Positions 51,718 to 60,301 of a DNA stretch of 64,000 bases are shown piece by piece. Below the pieces are notes generated by a model. The model saw nothing but the letters and a program-made list of their open reading frames with translations. It had not been told where the DNA came from and made no database searches. Where the stretch lies: the NCBI RefSeq assembly GCF_014230145.1, contig NZ_JACHVC010000006.1, forward strand, positions 496,001 to 560,000, written 5' to 3'. Each line of letters begins with the position of its first letter. Within the stretch, counting starts at the first letter, position 1. Both the position numbers and the translations under genes were made by a program. This DNA comes from Pelagicoccus albus (lineage in GTDB: Bacteria > Verrucomicrobiota > Verrucomicrobiia > Opitutales > Opitutaceae).

Positions 51718-52323
51718 CTACTTGTCGTAAGCCGCTATCTTCTCTTTCAGCAGGTCGAGAAGGTCTTTGGCGGTCTTGGTCTGGAAGTGCTCGTCGAACT
51801 GTCTCCGGTAGTTTGCCACTAAGCTCGTACCTTCGATGAGGATATCATAGACCTGCCAACCGCGACCGCTGATATTTGCCAGCCTGTAGCTGACCGAAAC
51901 TAGATTGTTTTTATAGCTTACCGTGGTGAAAATCTCGATCTTGTTGGATCCGAGCTCCTCTGTTTTTACGACGTTCACCTCGGGCTTTTTTGCTCCGGTC
52001 AATTCGTTCGTGTAGGCCTTAATCAACAGGTCGGTGATTAGGGTTGTTATCTGGTCTTGCTGGCCTTCGTTGAGAGCGGTCCAGTTTCTTCCGAGGGTTC
52101 TCCTAATAATGATGTCGAAGGAGAACTGTTTCTGCAGTGTGGACAATATCTGCTCGCCCTTGTCCTCAACGGAAACTTCGGGGCCCTGATGCAGGATATT
52201 TATTACGTCGTTAATGGTGTTTTCCAGCAGAACCTGCGGAGTCTCTTCAGCCTTTCCGACTGATTGAGAGGCTAGCGCTGTCCAGAGCAGAGCCAAAAAG
52301 GCGAGTGGTTTGATCGATTTCAT
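51718..52323 (-). CDS. mlaC: MlaC periplasmic phospholipid carrier
   Basis: MlaC shuttles phospholipid between MlaA at the outer membrane and the MlaFED complex. The 201-residue protein has a signal peptide (PLAFLALLWTALASQSVGKAE), then the family features: ILSTLQKQFSFDIIIRRTLGRNW, YTNELTGAKKPEV and GWQVYDILIEGTSLVANYRRQFDE. The last strand is a reliable MlaC mark. It lies between mlaD (57 bp upstream) and mlaA in one operon. Confidence 0.94.
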   Translation of the reverse strand: MKSIKPLAFLALLWTALASQSVGKAEETPQVLLENTINDVINILHQGPEVSVEDKGEQILSTLQKQFSFDIIIRRTLGRNWTALNEGQQDQITTLITDLLIKAYTNELTGAKKPEVNVVKTEELGSNKIEIFTTVSYKNNLVSVSYRLANISGRGWQVYDILIEGTSLVANYRRQFDEHFQTKTAKDLLDLLKEKIAAYDK

Positions 52324-52380
52324 CTAGAAGGTAGTTTGATTGGTTTGGTCAGACGAAAGTAAAGTAGCTGAGGGTTCCGC

Positions 52381-52842
52381 CTATTCTTCCGTTACGGAGC
52401 CAAAGGCGAATTTGCTGATAAGATTTTCAATGTCTAAGGCCGGTTCGGTATCCACAATCTTGTCACCGGCTTCCAGGGGAAAGCCTATGCCAGGAGTGCC
52501 CGGGTAGATGGAGATGTATTTGTCGCCGATAAGGCCGTTGGTCTTGATGGCTGCGGTCGCATCGTCGAATAGCTCAATGTCTCCGTTTATGCGGAGCTCA
52601 ACTTCGGCTTTGAGGGTTTCGGAGTTAAGCGTAATAGGTCCCACAGTACCTATCTTAACGCCTGCGATCGTGATATTGCTGCCGGAACTTAGGCCTCCTA
52701 TATTGGAAAATATGGCGGTAACGGTCTGGGAGTCTTTTCCGACCAACCGGCTGCTACCGATCTGGACTGCCATATAGACGATGGCACAGAGGCCAATTAT
52801 CACGAAAAGTCCGACTGAAAAATCGATTTTCTTGCTGTTCAT
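52381..52842 (-). CDS. mlaD: MlaD, MCE-domain protein
   Basis: MlaD anchors to the inner membrane and forms a hexameric pore for lipid transfer. The 153-residue protein has one membrane helix (FSVGLFVIIGLCAIVYMAVQIG), then the MCE domain with ITIAGVKIGTVGPITLN and GLIGDKYISIYPG. It is the length of E. coli MlaD (183) minus a little, so the C-terminal pore extension is shorter. It follows mlaF by 19 bp and precedes mlaC. Confidence 0.95.
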   Translation of the reverse strand: MNSKKIDFSVGLFVIIGLCAIVYMAVQIGSSRLVGKDSQTVTAIFSNIGGLSSGSNITIAGVKIGTVGPITLNSETLKAEVELRINGDIELFDDATAAIKTNGLIGDKYISIYPGTPGIGFPLEAGDKIVDTEPALDIENLISKFAFGSVTEE

Positions 52843-52861
52843 TTGAATAGGTTAGAAGGCC

Positions 52862-53578
52862 CTAGGCTGGGGATAAGGCAGGGTTAAGAAATGGTTTCAG
52901 GTCTTCGGGCGGATTCGCCATCAGTTGCTCAGGTTTGCCCCAATATTTTATGAGGCCTTGGTCGAGCCATGCTACATTGTCGGAGATCTCGAAGACTTCG
53001 GGCACATCGTGGCTGACCATGAGAACTGTGAAGCCGAAGTGCTTCCGGTAGTCGCGAATCATCTCAAACACGTTGTATTTGCGTTGAGGGTCCAGTCCCG
53101 TGGTGGGTTCGTCGAAAAGGATTATCTCAGGGCTAGTGATCAACGCTCGCGCCAGAGCGACACGCTTTTTCATACCTCCAGAAATCTCGGCTGGATATTT
53201 CTTCGCTGCAGCGAGCAGATCGATTTGGTCAAGTAATTTGCCGACTCGCTCTTTTATTTCGGCAGTGCCTGCTTTGCCTTTTTCACGCAAGGGCAAGGCA
53301 ATGTTCTCTTCCACTGTCATCGAATCGAACAGGGCGTTTTGTTGAAACATGTAACTGCAGGCCGGAGCTCCTTTCGAATCCCCCGAGGATATTGTGCCAG
53401 AATCGGCAGCCAAAAGTCCGGAGATACATTTGAGCAGGACCGATTTTCCGGTGCCGCTTTTGCCGATCACTGTGGTGTGTTCGCCCAAGGGGATATCCAA
53501 GTCGATATCGTTAAGAATAACCTGAGGGCCAAAGGCCTTGCTTAGGCCGCGAAGCTTCAAGAATCGACCGTCGCTCAT
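52862..53578 (-). CDS. mlaF: MlaF, ABC ATPase of the phospholipid transport system
   Basis: The ATPase drives lipid transport through MlaE and MlaD. Starting at the ATG at 53578 it has 238 residues: Walker A GKSGTGKSVLL, a Q-loop (MFQQNALF), the signature SGGMKKRVALARAL, Walker B ILFDEPTTGLDP and the switch region MVSHD. An upstream in-frame extension of 97 codons is not conserved and lies over mlaE. The ATG overlaps the mlaE TGA in an ATGA, so translation is coupled. Confidence 0.95.
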   Translation of the reverse strand: MSDGRFLKLRGLSKAFGPQVILNDIDLDIPLGEHTTVIGKSGTGKSVLLKCISGLLAADSGTISSGDSKGAPACSYMFQQNALFDSMTVEENIALPLREKGKAGTAEIKERVGKLLDQIDLLAAAKKYPAEISGGMKKRVALARALITSPEIILFDEPTTGLDPQRKYNVFEMIRDYRKHFGFTVLMVSHDVPEVFEISDNVAWLDQGLIKYWGKPEQLMANPPEDLKPFLNPALSPA

Positions 53579-54357
53579 TGTCCCATTTGAAAAGAGGTTA
53601 TGATGTAGTCGAACATCAGAATCGCGATACTCGAGAAGACGACTGCTCGGGTGGTTGTTTGGGAAACGCCTCTGGCTCCCGGAATGTCGGATTTCAAGTG
53701 AGTGTAGTAGCCCTGGAACGAGCAGATCATGGTGGTGACCGCTCCAAATATGAGTGCTTTGATCAAGCCGTTTACGATATTCTGGGTGCTGACGGCTTCG
53801 AATATGCGATTCCAGTACGCTCCCGAGTCCACTCCGAGCAATTCCACTCCGGTCAAATATCCACCCCAAATGCCCACAAGATCAAAGAAGGTCGTGAGAA
53901 TTGGAAAGGCGATTACGGCGGCCCACAAGCGAGGCGAGACGAGAAATCCGATTGGATTAATCTGCATCGTGTGGAGAGCGTCTATCTGTTCGGCATTTCT
54001 TTGGATCCCAATCTCGGCGGAGAGGGCACTGCCTGCTTGTCCTACGATCATTATGGCGGTGAATACGGGGCCTATCTCAAGGATTATCGATAGAGCGACT
54101 GCTTGTCCCAACAGACTTTCAGAACCGAACTTGGTAAGCACGTAGTAGAGCTGCAACCCAAGTACCAACCCAGTGAATAATCCAACGATCAAGGTAATGG
54201 GCACGCAGCGAACACCTATTTCGAAAATCGCCCGGCTCAGCTTTTCAAAAATATGACGCTGTGAAGGCAACGAAGTAAGCGCCCGTGCGGAAAACGCCGC
54301 CAGCTCACCCGCTTCGCTTACGATTTTGATACTCTGCCTACCTAGTTTGCTGATCAT
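53575..54357 (-). CDS. mlaE: MlaE, permease of the phospholipid transport system
   Basis: MlaE is the inner-membrane permease that moves phospholipid to MlaD. The protein carries the family motifs GLFTGLVLGLQLYYVL, LILEIGPVFTAIMIVGQAGSALSAEIG and MQINPIGFLVSPR with NAEQIDAL, plus the C-terminal YYTHLKSDIPGARGVSQ. I chose the ATG at 54357 (260 residues, same as E. coli MlaE); a GTG at 54450 would add 31 residues without a ribosome site. It is the first gene of the mla operon. Confidence 0.94.
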   Translation of the reverse strand: MISKLGRQSIKIVSEAGELAAFSARALTSLPSQRHIFEKLSRAIFEIGVRCVPITLIVGLFTGLVLGLQLYYVLTKFGSESLLGQAVALSIILEIGPVFTAIMIVGQAGSALSAEIGIQRNAEQIDALHTMQINPIGFLVSPRLWAAVIAFPILTTFFDLVGIWGGYLTGVELLGVDSGAYWNRIFEAVSTQNIVNGLIKALIFGAVTTMICSFQGYYTHLKSDIPGARGVSQTTTRAVVFSSIAILMFDYIITSFQMGQ

Positions 54358-54873
54358 TTCTCTGGAATATCTTTCCTGTACGAACCGGAACCTACTTCGA
54401 TTCAGTATATTCGCTGAGTGGGAAAAAAAGGAATCCTCATAGACTGTCACTTACAATCTTTGTGCTCTAATAGTTACCATATTTTTGAATTAGTTGCGGT
54501 TCAGGTTTTAGGCGCTACTACTTAGGGAGGTCCGGTTTCCCCTGAGGCCACGTTCAGAACGCTCCGTTTTTGACTTCTGTGAGGTCATCATGCTCTATGC
54601 GGAACTTATGAAGAACCTACCGGTATTCGAATTGCTTTACCTTTCTCGCGCTTCCGCTAATACTTTTAGTACAAGTGCGTCGAGTGGCGTATCGGAGCTA
54701 GGTTCCGCTCTTTTCAGCAAAGCGAACGAATTTCCCACAGGAGCGGGCAAGCCTAGCTTGGCTTGGTTAATTTCTGTTTTTTACAACTTTTTTTGCACTA
54801 AGCTCGCAAGTGGGAGTCTTATTCGAGACTTCTCGTAGTCGTCCAAAGTCGGTCGCGAAACGTCATAGTTGCT
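54358..54873. other. 516-bp region between divergent mlaE and glucosaminidase genes
   Basis: The region holds the promoters of the mla operon and of the glucosaminidase gene. An 82-codon frame at 54590-54838 has a plausible site (GAGG 6 nt before its ATG) but a Ser-rich, domainless sequence, so I do not call it. If mlaE really starts at the GTG at 54450 the gap is 423 bp. No clear hairpins were seen. Confidence 0.6.
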
Positions 54874-55731
54874 ATGAGCCCGAAACGAAAACCAAACATG
54901 TCGCTACTGAAAGGGGTGAGTTTTTCTCCTCCCAGCGATTACCAGACATGGATGTTCCTGGCTTCCGCCCTCAGCTTGATCGTAATTTCGATCTATTCCG
55001 TTCTTAGTGTCGTTGAGACGATCATCGAAGAGAAAGAGCAATATCGGCACGAGGAAATCGTGCATCTGCCGAACTTTGCTAGCATCGCTTCGACTCCGGA
55101 AAGAAAGAAAGCGTTTTTCAACTTTCTAGAACCTTTTGTCGTGGAAGCGAATCGAGAGATTTTGGAGGAACGTTCGCAGGTTGAGTCATTCAGAGACTAC
55201 TTCGAAGAGAATGGGGAGCTAAGCGGAAAGCGTCTCGTCTTGTTTAACGTGCTCCGCGAATCTTACGGGCTTGAGATGGTGGAGACCGCTGGGCTCGAGG
55301 ACATCGCCGAACTACTCAACCGAGTGGATGTGATTCCTGCTTCAATGGTGCTTGCTCAAGCAGCGATTGAGAGTGGCTGGGGTACTTCGAGGTTTGCGAG
55401 ACAGGGGAACAATCTCTTTGGCATTTGGTGTTACGAGCCCGGTTGCGGAATTGTACCTCGCCGGCGGCCTGCTGGGGAAACCTACGAAGTGGCAGCCTAC
55501 GATACGCCCAGAGACTCTTTTTTGGCTTACATTCGCAACCTGAACACGAGTCATCATTACGAGGCGTTGCGAGATATCCGAGCTGCGCACCGAGAGAATG
55601 GGATGGAGGTTACAGGAAAGGATCTCGCCGGGGGCCTCTCGAACTACTCGCAAGAGCGTTGGACCTACGTGAGAAAAGTGCGAGGGCTCATCGCATCGAA
55701 TCGCTTGGAAGAGCGAAGCAAGATCCGCTAA
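54874..55731 (+). CDS. Membrane-anchored glucosaminidase (Bax-like)
   Basis: The 285-residue protein has one N-terminal membrane helix (TWMFLASALSLIVISIYSVLS, residues ~23-43) and then a GH73-type domain from ~135 to ~270: VIPASMVLAQAAIESGWGTSRFARQGNNLFGIW, with the catalytic Glu in AIESGWGTS. Family members cut beta-1,4 links in the glycan strands of peptidoglycan; Bax is the closest E. coli relative. A ~90-residue helical linker (to ~130) holds it away from the membrane. It is 67 bp before the DUF374 gene on the same strand. Confidence 0.9.
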   Translation: MSPKRKPNMSLLKGVSFSPPSDYQTWMFLASALSLIVISIYSVLSVVETIIEEKEQYRHEEIVHLPNFASIASTPERKKAFFNFLEPFVVEANREILEERSQVESFRDYFEENGELSGKRLVLFNVLRESYGLEMVETAGLEDIAELLNRVDVIPASMVLAQAAIESGWGTSRFARQGNNLFGIWCYEPGCGIVPRRRPAGETYEVAAYDTPRDSFLAYIRNLNTSHHYEALRDIRAAHRENGMEVTGKDLAGGLSNYSQERWTYVRKVRGLIASNRLEERSKIR

Positions 55732-55798
55732 ATCACTGCGGGGCATCATCTTTCCTTGACGGTGCGGGCCGAGCGACTGCAAGTGTAGCAGCCTCGCC

Positions 55799-56509
55799 AT
55801 GCCCGTAGACGAATCAATCAAATCAGCGCCCCGCAAGACGCGTATCATCGCCTTTCTTATACTAGCGGTGATCAAGGTGTTCAGCTACACCTATCGTTTG
55901 AGGGTCGTGGGACGAAGGGATGAATTCCTCGGACTGACCGAAAGAGACGACTCCATGGTAATTGCCTGCTGGCACAATCGGATGTTCTACTTCGCTACCT
56001 ACATCTACCGTTACCTGTTCAGCGAGGGCTTCAAGTTAGCCATGATGTCCAGCGATTCAAAAGACGGCGAGATTGGCGCTACGATTGGAAAATACGCTGG
56101 GGCAAAAGTGGTGAGAGGCTCCTCTTCTCGCAGAGGAGCCAACGGCTTGCGTGGGCTCCTACGTGCCATCAAACGCGACAAACACTCCATCATTATTTTG
56201 CCGGATGGATCCAAAGGGCCCGTCTACAAAGCAAAAGTAGGTGTGGCTGCTCTCTCCAAAATGACTGGCAAGCCGATCCTGCCTGTTTCCTGCTGGGCAA
56301 GCGACTACTGGCGAATTCGCTCCTGGGATCGGATGATCTTTCCCAAGCCATTTGCCAGAGTTTTGATCACAGTGGGAGATCTCGTCGAGGTGCCGCGCTC
56401 ATCGGACGACGAGGATCTCGACCGCTATCGGGTTCAGGTGGAAGGGGAATTGGATCGGTTGGGTATCGAGGCGACTCAGGCTTTCCCAAAATACCGGCCG
56501 GCAATATAG
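55799..56509 (+). CDS. DUF374 lysophospholipid acyltransferase-like protein
   Basis: The 236-residue protein matches DUF374: WHNRMFYFATYIYRYL (the His near the start of the domain), GAKVVRGSSSRRGANGLRGLLRAIK, IIILPDGSKGPVYKAKVGVAALSK, and PVSCWASDYWRIRSWDRM. DUF374 is related to the PlsC/LpxL acyltransferases, with HN in place of the usual HxxxxD. It may add an acyl group to lipid A or phospholipid, which is not shown by sequence. It has a membrane segment at the N-terminus (FLILAVIKVFSYTY). hisA follows 12 bp later. Confidence 0.88.
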   Translation: MPVDESIKSAPRKTRIIAFLILAVIKVFSYTYRLRVVGRRDEFLGLTERDDSMVIACWHNRMFYFATYIYRYLFSEGFKLAMMSSDSKDGEIGATIGKYAGAKVVRGSSSRRGANGLRGLLRAIKRDKHSIIILPDGSKGPVYKAKVGVAALSKMTGKPILPVSCWASDYWRIRSWDRMIFPKPFARVLITVGDLVEVPRSSDDEDLDRYRVQVEGELDRLGIEATQAFPKYRPAI

Positions 56510-56521
56510 ATTTAGTTCATT

Positions 56522-57292
56522 ATGAAATTTCGTCCCTGCATCGATTTGCGAAACGGAAAAGTTGTCCAGATAGTTGGCGGCACATTGGCTGACGACGCTG
56601 ACGCGAAGGTGGAAACCAATTTCGAATCCGAGATGGCTCCCGCTGACTTCGCCCGGATGTATGAACGAGACAATTTGACCGGGGGACACGTCATCGCCTT
56701 GGGCCCAGGTAACAAGGAGGCCGCCTTATCCGCGTTATCCGCTTATCCCGGTGGTTTGCAGTATGGAGGAGGGGTGACTGCTGAAAACGCTGCCGAGTAT
56801 CTGGAGGCTGGGGCATCGCATGTGATTGTTACCTCTTACGTATTTCGAGAGGGTCGCGTGGACTTTGATCGCCTCGATAAGCTAAAATCTGAAACGGGGT
56901 GGGATCGACTCGTATTGGATCTAAGTTGCCGGTCCAGAAATGGTTCCTACTGGGTGGTCACAGACCGTTGGCAGAATTTCACGGAAACAAAGGTAGATGC
57001 GGAGACGTTAGACTTACTGGCTAGTTATTGCAGCGAGTTCCTCGTGCATGGGGTCGATGTTGAAGGACTCATGAGTGGTATCGAGACCGATCTAGTTCGA
57101 ATGCTGGGCGCTAATTGCAGTATACCAATGACTTACGCAGGAGGAGCCCGTTCGTTAAGCGACCTTGATCTGGTTGAAGACTTTGGGGGTGGGAAAGTTG
57201 ATCTGACCATCGGGAGCGCTTTGGACATATTCGGAGGGTCTGTTCCCTACGCTGACGTAATGGGATGGCATCGAGTTCGAAATCCGGTCTAA
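56522..57292 (+). CDS. hisA: HisA, ProFAR isomerase of the eukaryotic type
   Basis: HisA isomerises ProFAR in histidine synthesis. The 256-residue protein follows the fungal/plant HisA pattern rather than the common bacterial one: KFRPCIDLRNGKVVQIVGGTL at the N-terminus, LQYGGGVTAENAAEYLEAGA, LVLDLSCRSRNGSYWVVTDRWQ, EFLVHGVDVEGLMSGIE and TYAGGARSLSDLDLVEDFGG followed by VDLTIGSALDIFGG. Both catalytic Asp positions (CIDLRNG and HGVDVEG) are present. No other his gene is nearby. Confidence 0.92.
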   Translation: MKFRPCIDLRNGKVVQIVGGTLADDADAKVETNFESEMAPADFARMYERDNLTGGHVIALGPGNKEAALSALSAYPGGLQYGGGVTAENAAEYLEAGASHVIVTSYVFREGRVDFDRLDKLKSETGWDRLVLDLSCRSRNGSYWVVTDRWQNFTETKVDAETLDLLASYCSEFLVHGVDVEGLMSGIETDLVRMLGANCSIPMTYAGGARSLSDLDLVEDFGGGKVDLTIGSALDIFGGSVPYADVMGWHRVRNPV

Positions 57293-57414
57293 CAACCTGA
57301 TAACTGACTCTTGGGCGAGTTGCTCAGGGGCAACGTGTTGAGATGCCTACTGTAATTTAGGGGCTATCTCGTCTTCAGATGAGTTTTTTGGGGCCGATCC
57401 TAATGTTTGAACTT

Positions 57415-57420
57415 AGAGGA
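57415..57420 (+). promoter_or_regulatory. Ribosome binding site deciding the start of the tandem-repeat protein
   Basis: AGAGGA lies 7 nt before the ATG at 57428, favouring it over an upstream TTG at 57407. Confidence 0.7.
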
Positions 57421-57427
57421 TTCCAAT

Positions 57428-58411
57428 ATGACACTGCAGGCCCGACCCACTCGATTTTTCGAAAGACGCACCTTCCGATACCTTGCCATCGCTTTTGCGT
57501 GGGTTTCGGCATGGGCAGTTGTCCAAGCTGCTGACTACACCGACAAGCCAGTGGAGTTCCAGTTTAAGTCCGGATTGGACAGAGCAAATTTTGCCAAGGC
57601 ATTCAAGGAGCTGAACGACCAAGGTTACCGCATCGTTGATATCGAGAGCTATCGAAGCGGACGTTCCACTACGGTTTCGACCATATGGAACAAGCTTAAG
57701 GAAGGGGACGGCTGGCAGATCGCTATGTCGCTACCGGTCGCTGAATTTGTTGACACCCATAACAAGCACCTCGAGGCAGGCTACTCGCTCGTAGAATTCG
57801 AGGTCGATCGCAACGGGGCGACTCTTCACTTTTCCGGAATCTGGAGACTCACCGAAGGCGGGATCGACACTGAATTCTACCTTGGGATGGAAAGCCTAGA
57901 TTTTTCCAACCGTTACGGGGAAATGGCCGACCGCGGCTATCGCCTCATAGATTTCGAAGCCTATGGGGCGAATGGCAAGTATCGCCATGCAGGCCTTTGG
58001 TTGAAAAACGATGGGAAGGAAGTTCGCTTTTACAGGGCTATTTCCAAGAACAAGTTTGGCGAGCTAGCAGCCAATATGGAAAAGGCCGGCTTCCGTCTCC
58101 TTGATATTGAAGGCTACGACTATGAGGGGAAATTCGTTTTCGCTGGGGAATGGGTCAAAAATGAAGGGTGGCAAGAAAGCCATTACGCATTCGACCTCCT
58201 CCCAGACGAATTCTACAACAAGAATTCGATGTATCTGAATGACGGGTACAGAATAACTGAATTTGAAACCTACGAGGATAATGGTGTGGTCTACTACGCA
58301 GGCAGCTGGCTGAAAGGCAGCCCAGTCGGATACAAGCCTGAGGCAACCGTTAAGCCAGACGAACAGAAAAGCTCTCTCTCCTTGGAGGAGTTTCGCTCTA
58401 CGGAAGACTAG
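57428..58411 (+). CDS. Secreted tandem-repeat protein (BTRD1-type repeats)
   Basis: The 327-residue protein starts with an Arg-rich head and a signal peptide (FRYLAIAFAWVSAWAVVQAAD, cleaved near residue 35). The mature part is five repeats of about 50 residues, each holding a GYR-(V/I/L)-x-DxExY segment followed by a YAGxW-like strand: NDQGYRIVDIESY, LEAGYSLVEFEVD, ADRGYRLIDFEAY, EKAGFRLLDIEGY and LNDGYRITEFETY. This fits the bacterial tandem repeat domain 1 (BTRD1). Such domains sit in extracellular proteins with poorly known roles. No binding site can be assigned. Confidence 0.82.
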   Translation: MTLQARPTRFFERRTFRYLAIAFAWVSAWAVVQAADYTDKPVEFQFKSGLDRANFAKAFKELNDQGYRIVDIESYRSGRSTTVSTIWNKLKEGDGWQIAMSLPVAEFVDTHNKHLEAGYSLVEFEVDRNGATLHFSGIWRLTEGGIDTEFYLGMESLDFSNRYGEMADRGYRLIDFEAYGANGKYRHAGLWLKNDGKEVRFYRAISKNKFGELAANMEKAGFRLLDIEGYDYEGKFVFAGEWVKNEGWQESHYAFDLLPDEFYNKNSMYLNDGYRITEFETYEDNGVVYYAGSWLKGSPVGYKPEATVKPDEQKSSLSLEEFRSTED

Positions 58412-58434
58412 TCTCGCCCGCGAGCTCTCCTAGG

Positions 58435-59442
58435 TTAGCTAATTCCCTTGAGCCAGTTTTCGAGGATCGTGTTGACTCTCAGAGTATCCGAAGGGCTCAT
58501 ACACGGTGCTTCTGGAGTCTTGCCGAGGACGAGTTGATGGAAGCAATCAGCTTCGATCCCGTACAGGCCTCTGGCTTCGTAGCCTGAAATGTGTTCTGCT
58601 TGCTCCTGGTCTTCACGTACAAGCGAAAGCGTCCACTCGCCACCATCAGGATTGACGACCCAAGGGTAGGGGACCTCGATCCAGCCTTTGGTACCGTGGA
58701 TGCGAGCGGTATTGACCTGGCTTAGCAGGGTGCTGCAAGAGATCTGGGCTGCGATTCCGTTTTCGAATTCCAGATTGGCGATGGCAAGCGTGTCAGTCTT
58801 GCAGCGAGGATCAATAGTCCCCACGCAGCCTTTCAGCTCTACTGCGGTGTTGTTTTTTCCTGAAACCGCATCTGCCACCATGCAGGCGAAGGACGCCGGA
58901 TACCCACCGACATCGAGTATACCACCACCACCTAGTTTTTTGGCGAATAGTCTGCCTTCTGGATCGAAAGGCGCGTGATACCCAAAAGTTGCCTGCACGA
59001 GTTTTACGTCCCCGATCTCACCGCTTTTTATGAGCTCCACCACTCTGGTCGATTGTGGGTGACATCGGTACATGTAGGCTTCCATCAAAGTAACCCGAGC
59101 CACTTTAGCGGCTGCCATGATTGTCTCCATTTCCTGGATATTCATGCCGATCGGCTTTTCGCAGAGAATGTGTTTCCCTGATTCTGCAGCGGCGACTGCA
59201 ACTTGCATATGAAATGGGTGGGGCGTGGCGATGTAAACCGCATCCACATCGTCGTCATTCAGTAGTGCTGAATAGCTTCCGTACGCTTTAGGGCAGCCGT
59301 GTTCCTTAGCGAAGTTTTCGGCCCCGCTTAGAGTACGGCTCGATACTGCGACTAATTTTCCGGTGTTTGAGGTGCGCAGGCCTGTAGCAAACCTTCCTGC
59401 TATAAATCCGGTAGCGATAATGCCCCAACGCAATTTTTTCAT
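58435..59442 (-). CDS. Gfo/Idh/MocA family oxidoreductase
   Basis: The 335-residue protein has the N-terminal Rossmann fold (WGIIATGFIAGRFATGL, the GxGxxG-like loop), then VYIATPHPFHMQVAVAAAESGKHILCEKPIGMN with the EKP motif carrying the conserved Lys, and the C-terminal alpha/beta domain. These enzymes oxidise or reduce sugars and sugar derivatives using NAD(P). I took the ATG at 59442, which begins MKKLRWGII; an ATG at 59454 adds four residues. It is convergent with the repeat protein and 92 bp from the next start. Substrate unknown. Confidence 0.9.
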   Translation of the reverse strand: MKKLRWGIIATGFIAGRFATGLRTSNTGKLVAVSSRTLSGAENFAKEHGCPKAYGSYSALLNDDDVDAVYIATPHPFHMQVAVAAAESGKHILCEKPIGMNIQEMETIMAAAKVARVTLMEAYMYRCHPQSTRVVELIKSGEIGDVKLVQATFGYHAPFDPEGRLFAKKLGGGGILDVGGYPASFACMVADAVSGKNNTAVELKGCVGTIDPRCKTDTLAIANLEFENGIAAQISCSTLLSQVNTARIHGTKGWIEVPYPWVVNPDGGEWTLSLVREDQEQAEHISGYEARGLYGIEADCFHQLVLGKTPEAPCMSPSDTLRVNTILENWLKGIS

Positions 59443-59545
59443 TTGCCGGAGCATGTGGGGTGCGAGCTACTTGGCGAGAAAAGAGAGATTCTCACCTAAG
59501 AGGTTTTAAGTTGCCTTTCCGTTAAGCGGCTTCTCCCTTGCGGGT

Positions 59546-60298
59546 ATGGATTTCGAGATGTGGCGATGGTGCTTGTTTGCGGTAGCCGCCCTGATCATTG
59601 GCATGAGCAAAAGTGGGGTGCCGGGTCTAGGAATCCTAAACGTAGCGATCTTTCAAATACTGCTCGATGCAAAAGACGCAGTGGGTTTCGGTTTGCCTTT
59701 GCTGGTGGCGGGAGACCTTTGCTCGCTACTGATTTATCGTCGTGATCCCGATTGGAAGCAAGTTTCCCGCCTAGTTCCATGGGCTGTCGTAGGCGTAATC
59801 CTCGGCTGGTTGGCATTGGGAGCCCTTGAGGGAAATTGGGCACGGGTCAGTATTAGTTTACTCATAGCGGCGATGCTGGGCTTGCACATCTTGCGGCAAA
59901 AGTACCCCAAGCTCATGAGCGACGCTTTGCCCCACCATTATGCCGCGGCTGCGACGATTGGAGTCATCGCTGCCTTTGTGTCTACTTTGGCCAATGCGGC
60001 AGGCCCCATCATGATCTTATACCTTCTTTCCATGAGGCTTCCAAAATTGGCCTTCATGGGTACAAGCGTGTACTTTTTCACCTTTCTCAATCTATTTAAA
60101 CTACCGTTTCTTTACCACGAGGGCTTGGTGAATTTTGGTAGCTTGGAAGCAAACTTGAAGCTTTTGCCCTTCGTTTTGGCGGGTAGCGTAGCTGGCTTTT
60201 TGTTTGCGAAGAAAATTAGTCAGAATTGGTTCGAAAGAGTAGCATTTTGGCTGACCGCTGCCGCAGTCGTCTACATGCTCTATATTTCTTTTGTTTAG
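59546..60298 (+). CDS. TauE/SafE family membrane protein
   Basis: The 250-residue protein has about eight membrane segments and the TauE/SafE (DUF81) style: CLFAVAALIIGMSKSGVPGLGILNVAIF, FGLPLLVAGDLCSLLIYRR, VVGVILGWLALGALEG and FVSTLANAAGPIMILYLLS. The family includes sulfite/organosulfonate exporters and anion transporters, though the substrate here is not set; TauE members would suit the sulfur-assimilation genes in the window but the link is weak. It ends 3 bp before ruvC. Confidence 0.9.
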   Translation: MDFEMWRWCLFAVAALIIGMSKSGVPGLGILNVAIFQILLDAKDAVGFGLPLLVAGDLCSLLIYRRDPDWKQVSRLVPWAVVGVILGWLALGALEGNWARVSISLLIAAMLGLHILRQKYPKLMSDALPHHYAAAATIGVIAAFVSTLANAAGPIMILYLLSMRLPKLAFMGTSVYFFTFLNLFKLPFLYHEGLVNFGSLEANLKLLPFVLAGSVAGFLFAKKISQNWFERVAFWLTAAAVVYMLYISFV

Positions 60299-60301
60299 GG
60301 A

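Noticed and set aside
53579-53869. 97-codon N-terminal extension of mlaF
   Set aside because: It lies in mlaE coding sequence in another frame, and the MlaF family begins near the ATG at 53578.
54590-54838. 82-codon open frame between mlaE and the glucosaminidase gene
   Set aside because: It has GAGG near the ATG, but the Ser-rich sequence shows no domain; needs conservation evidence.
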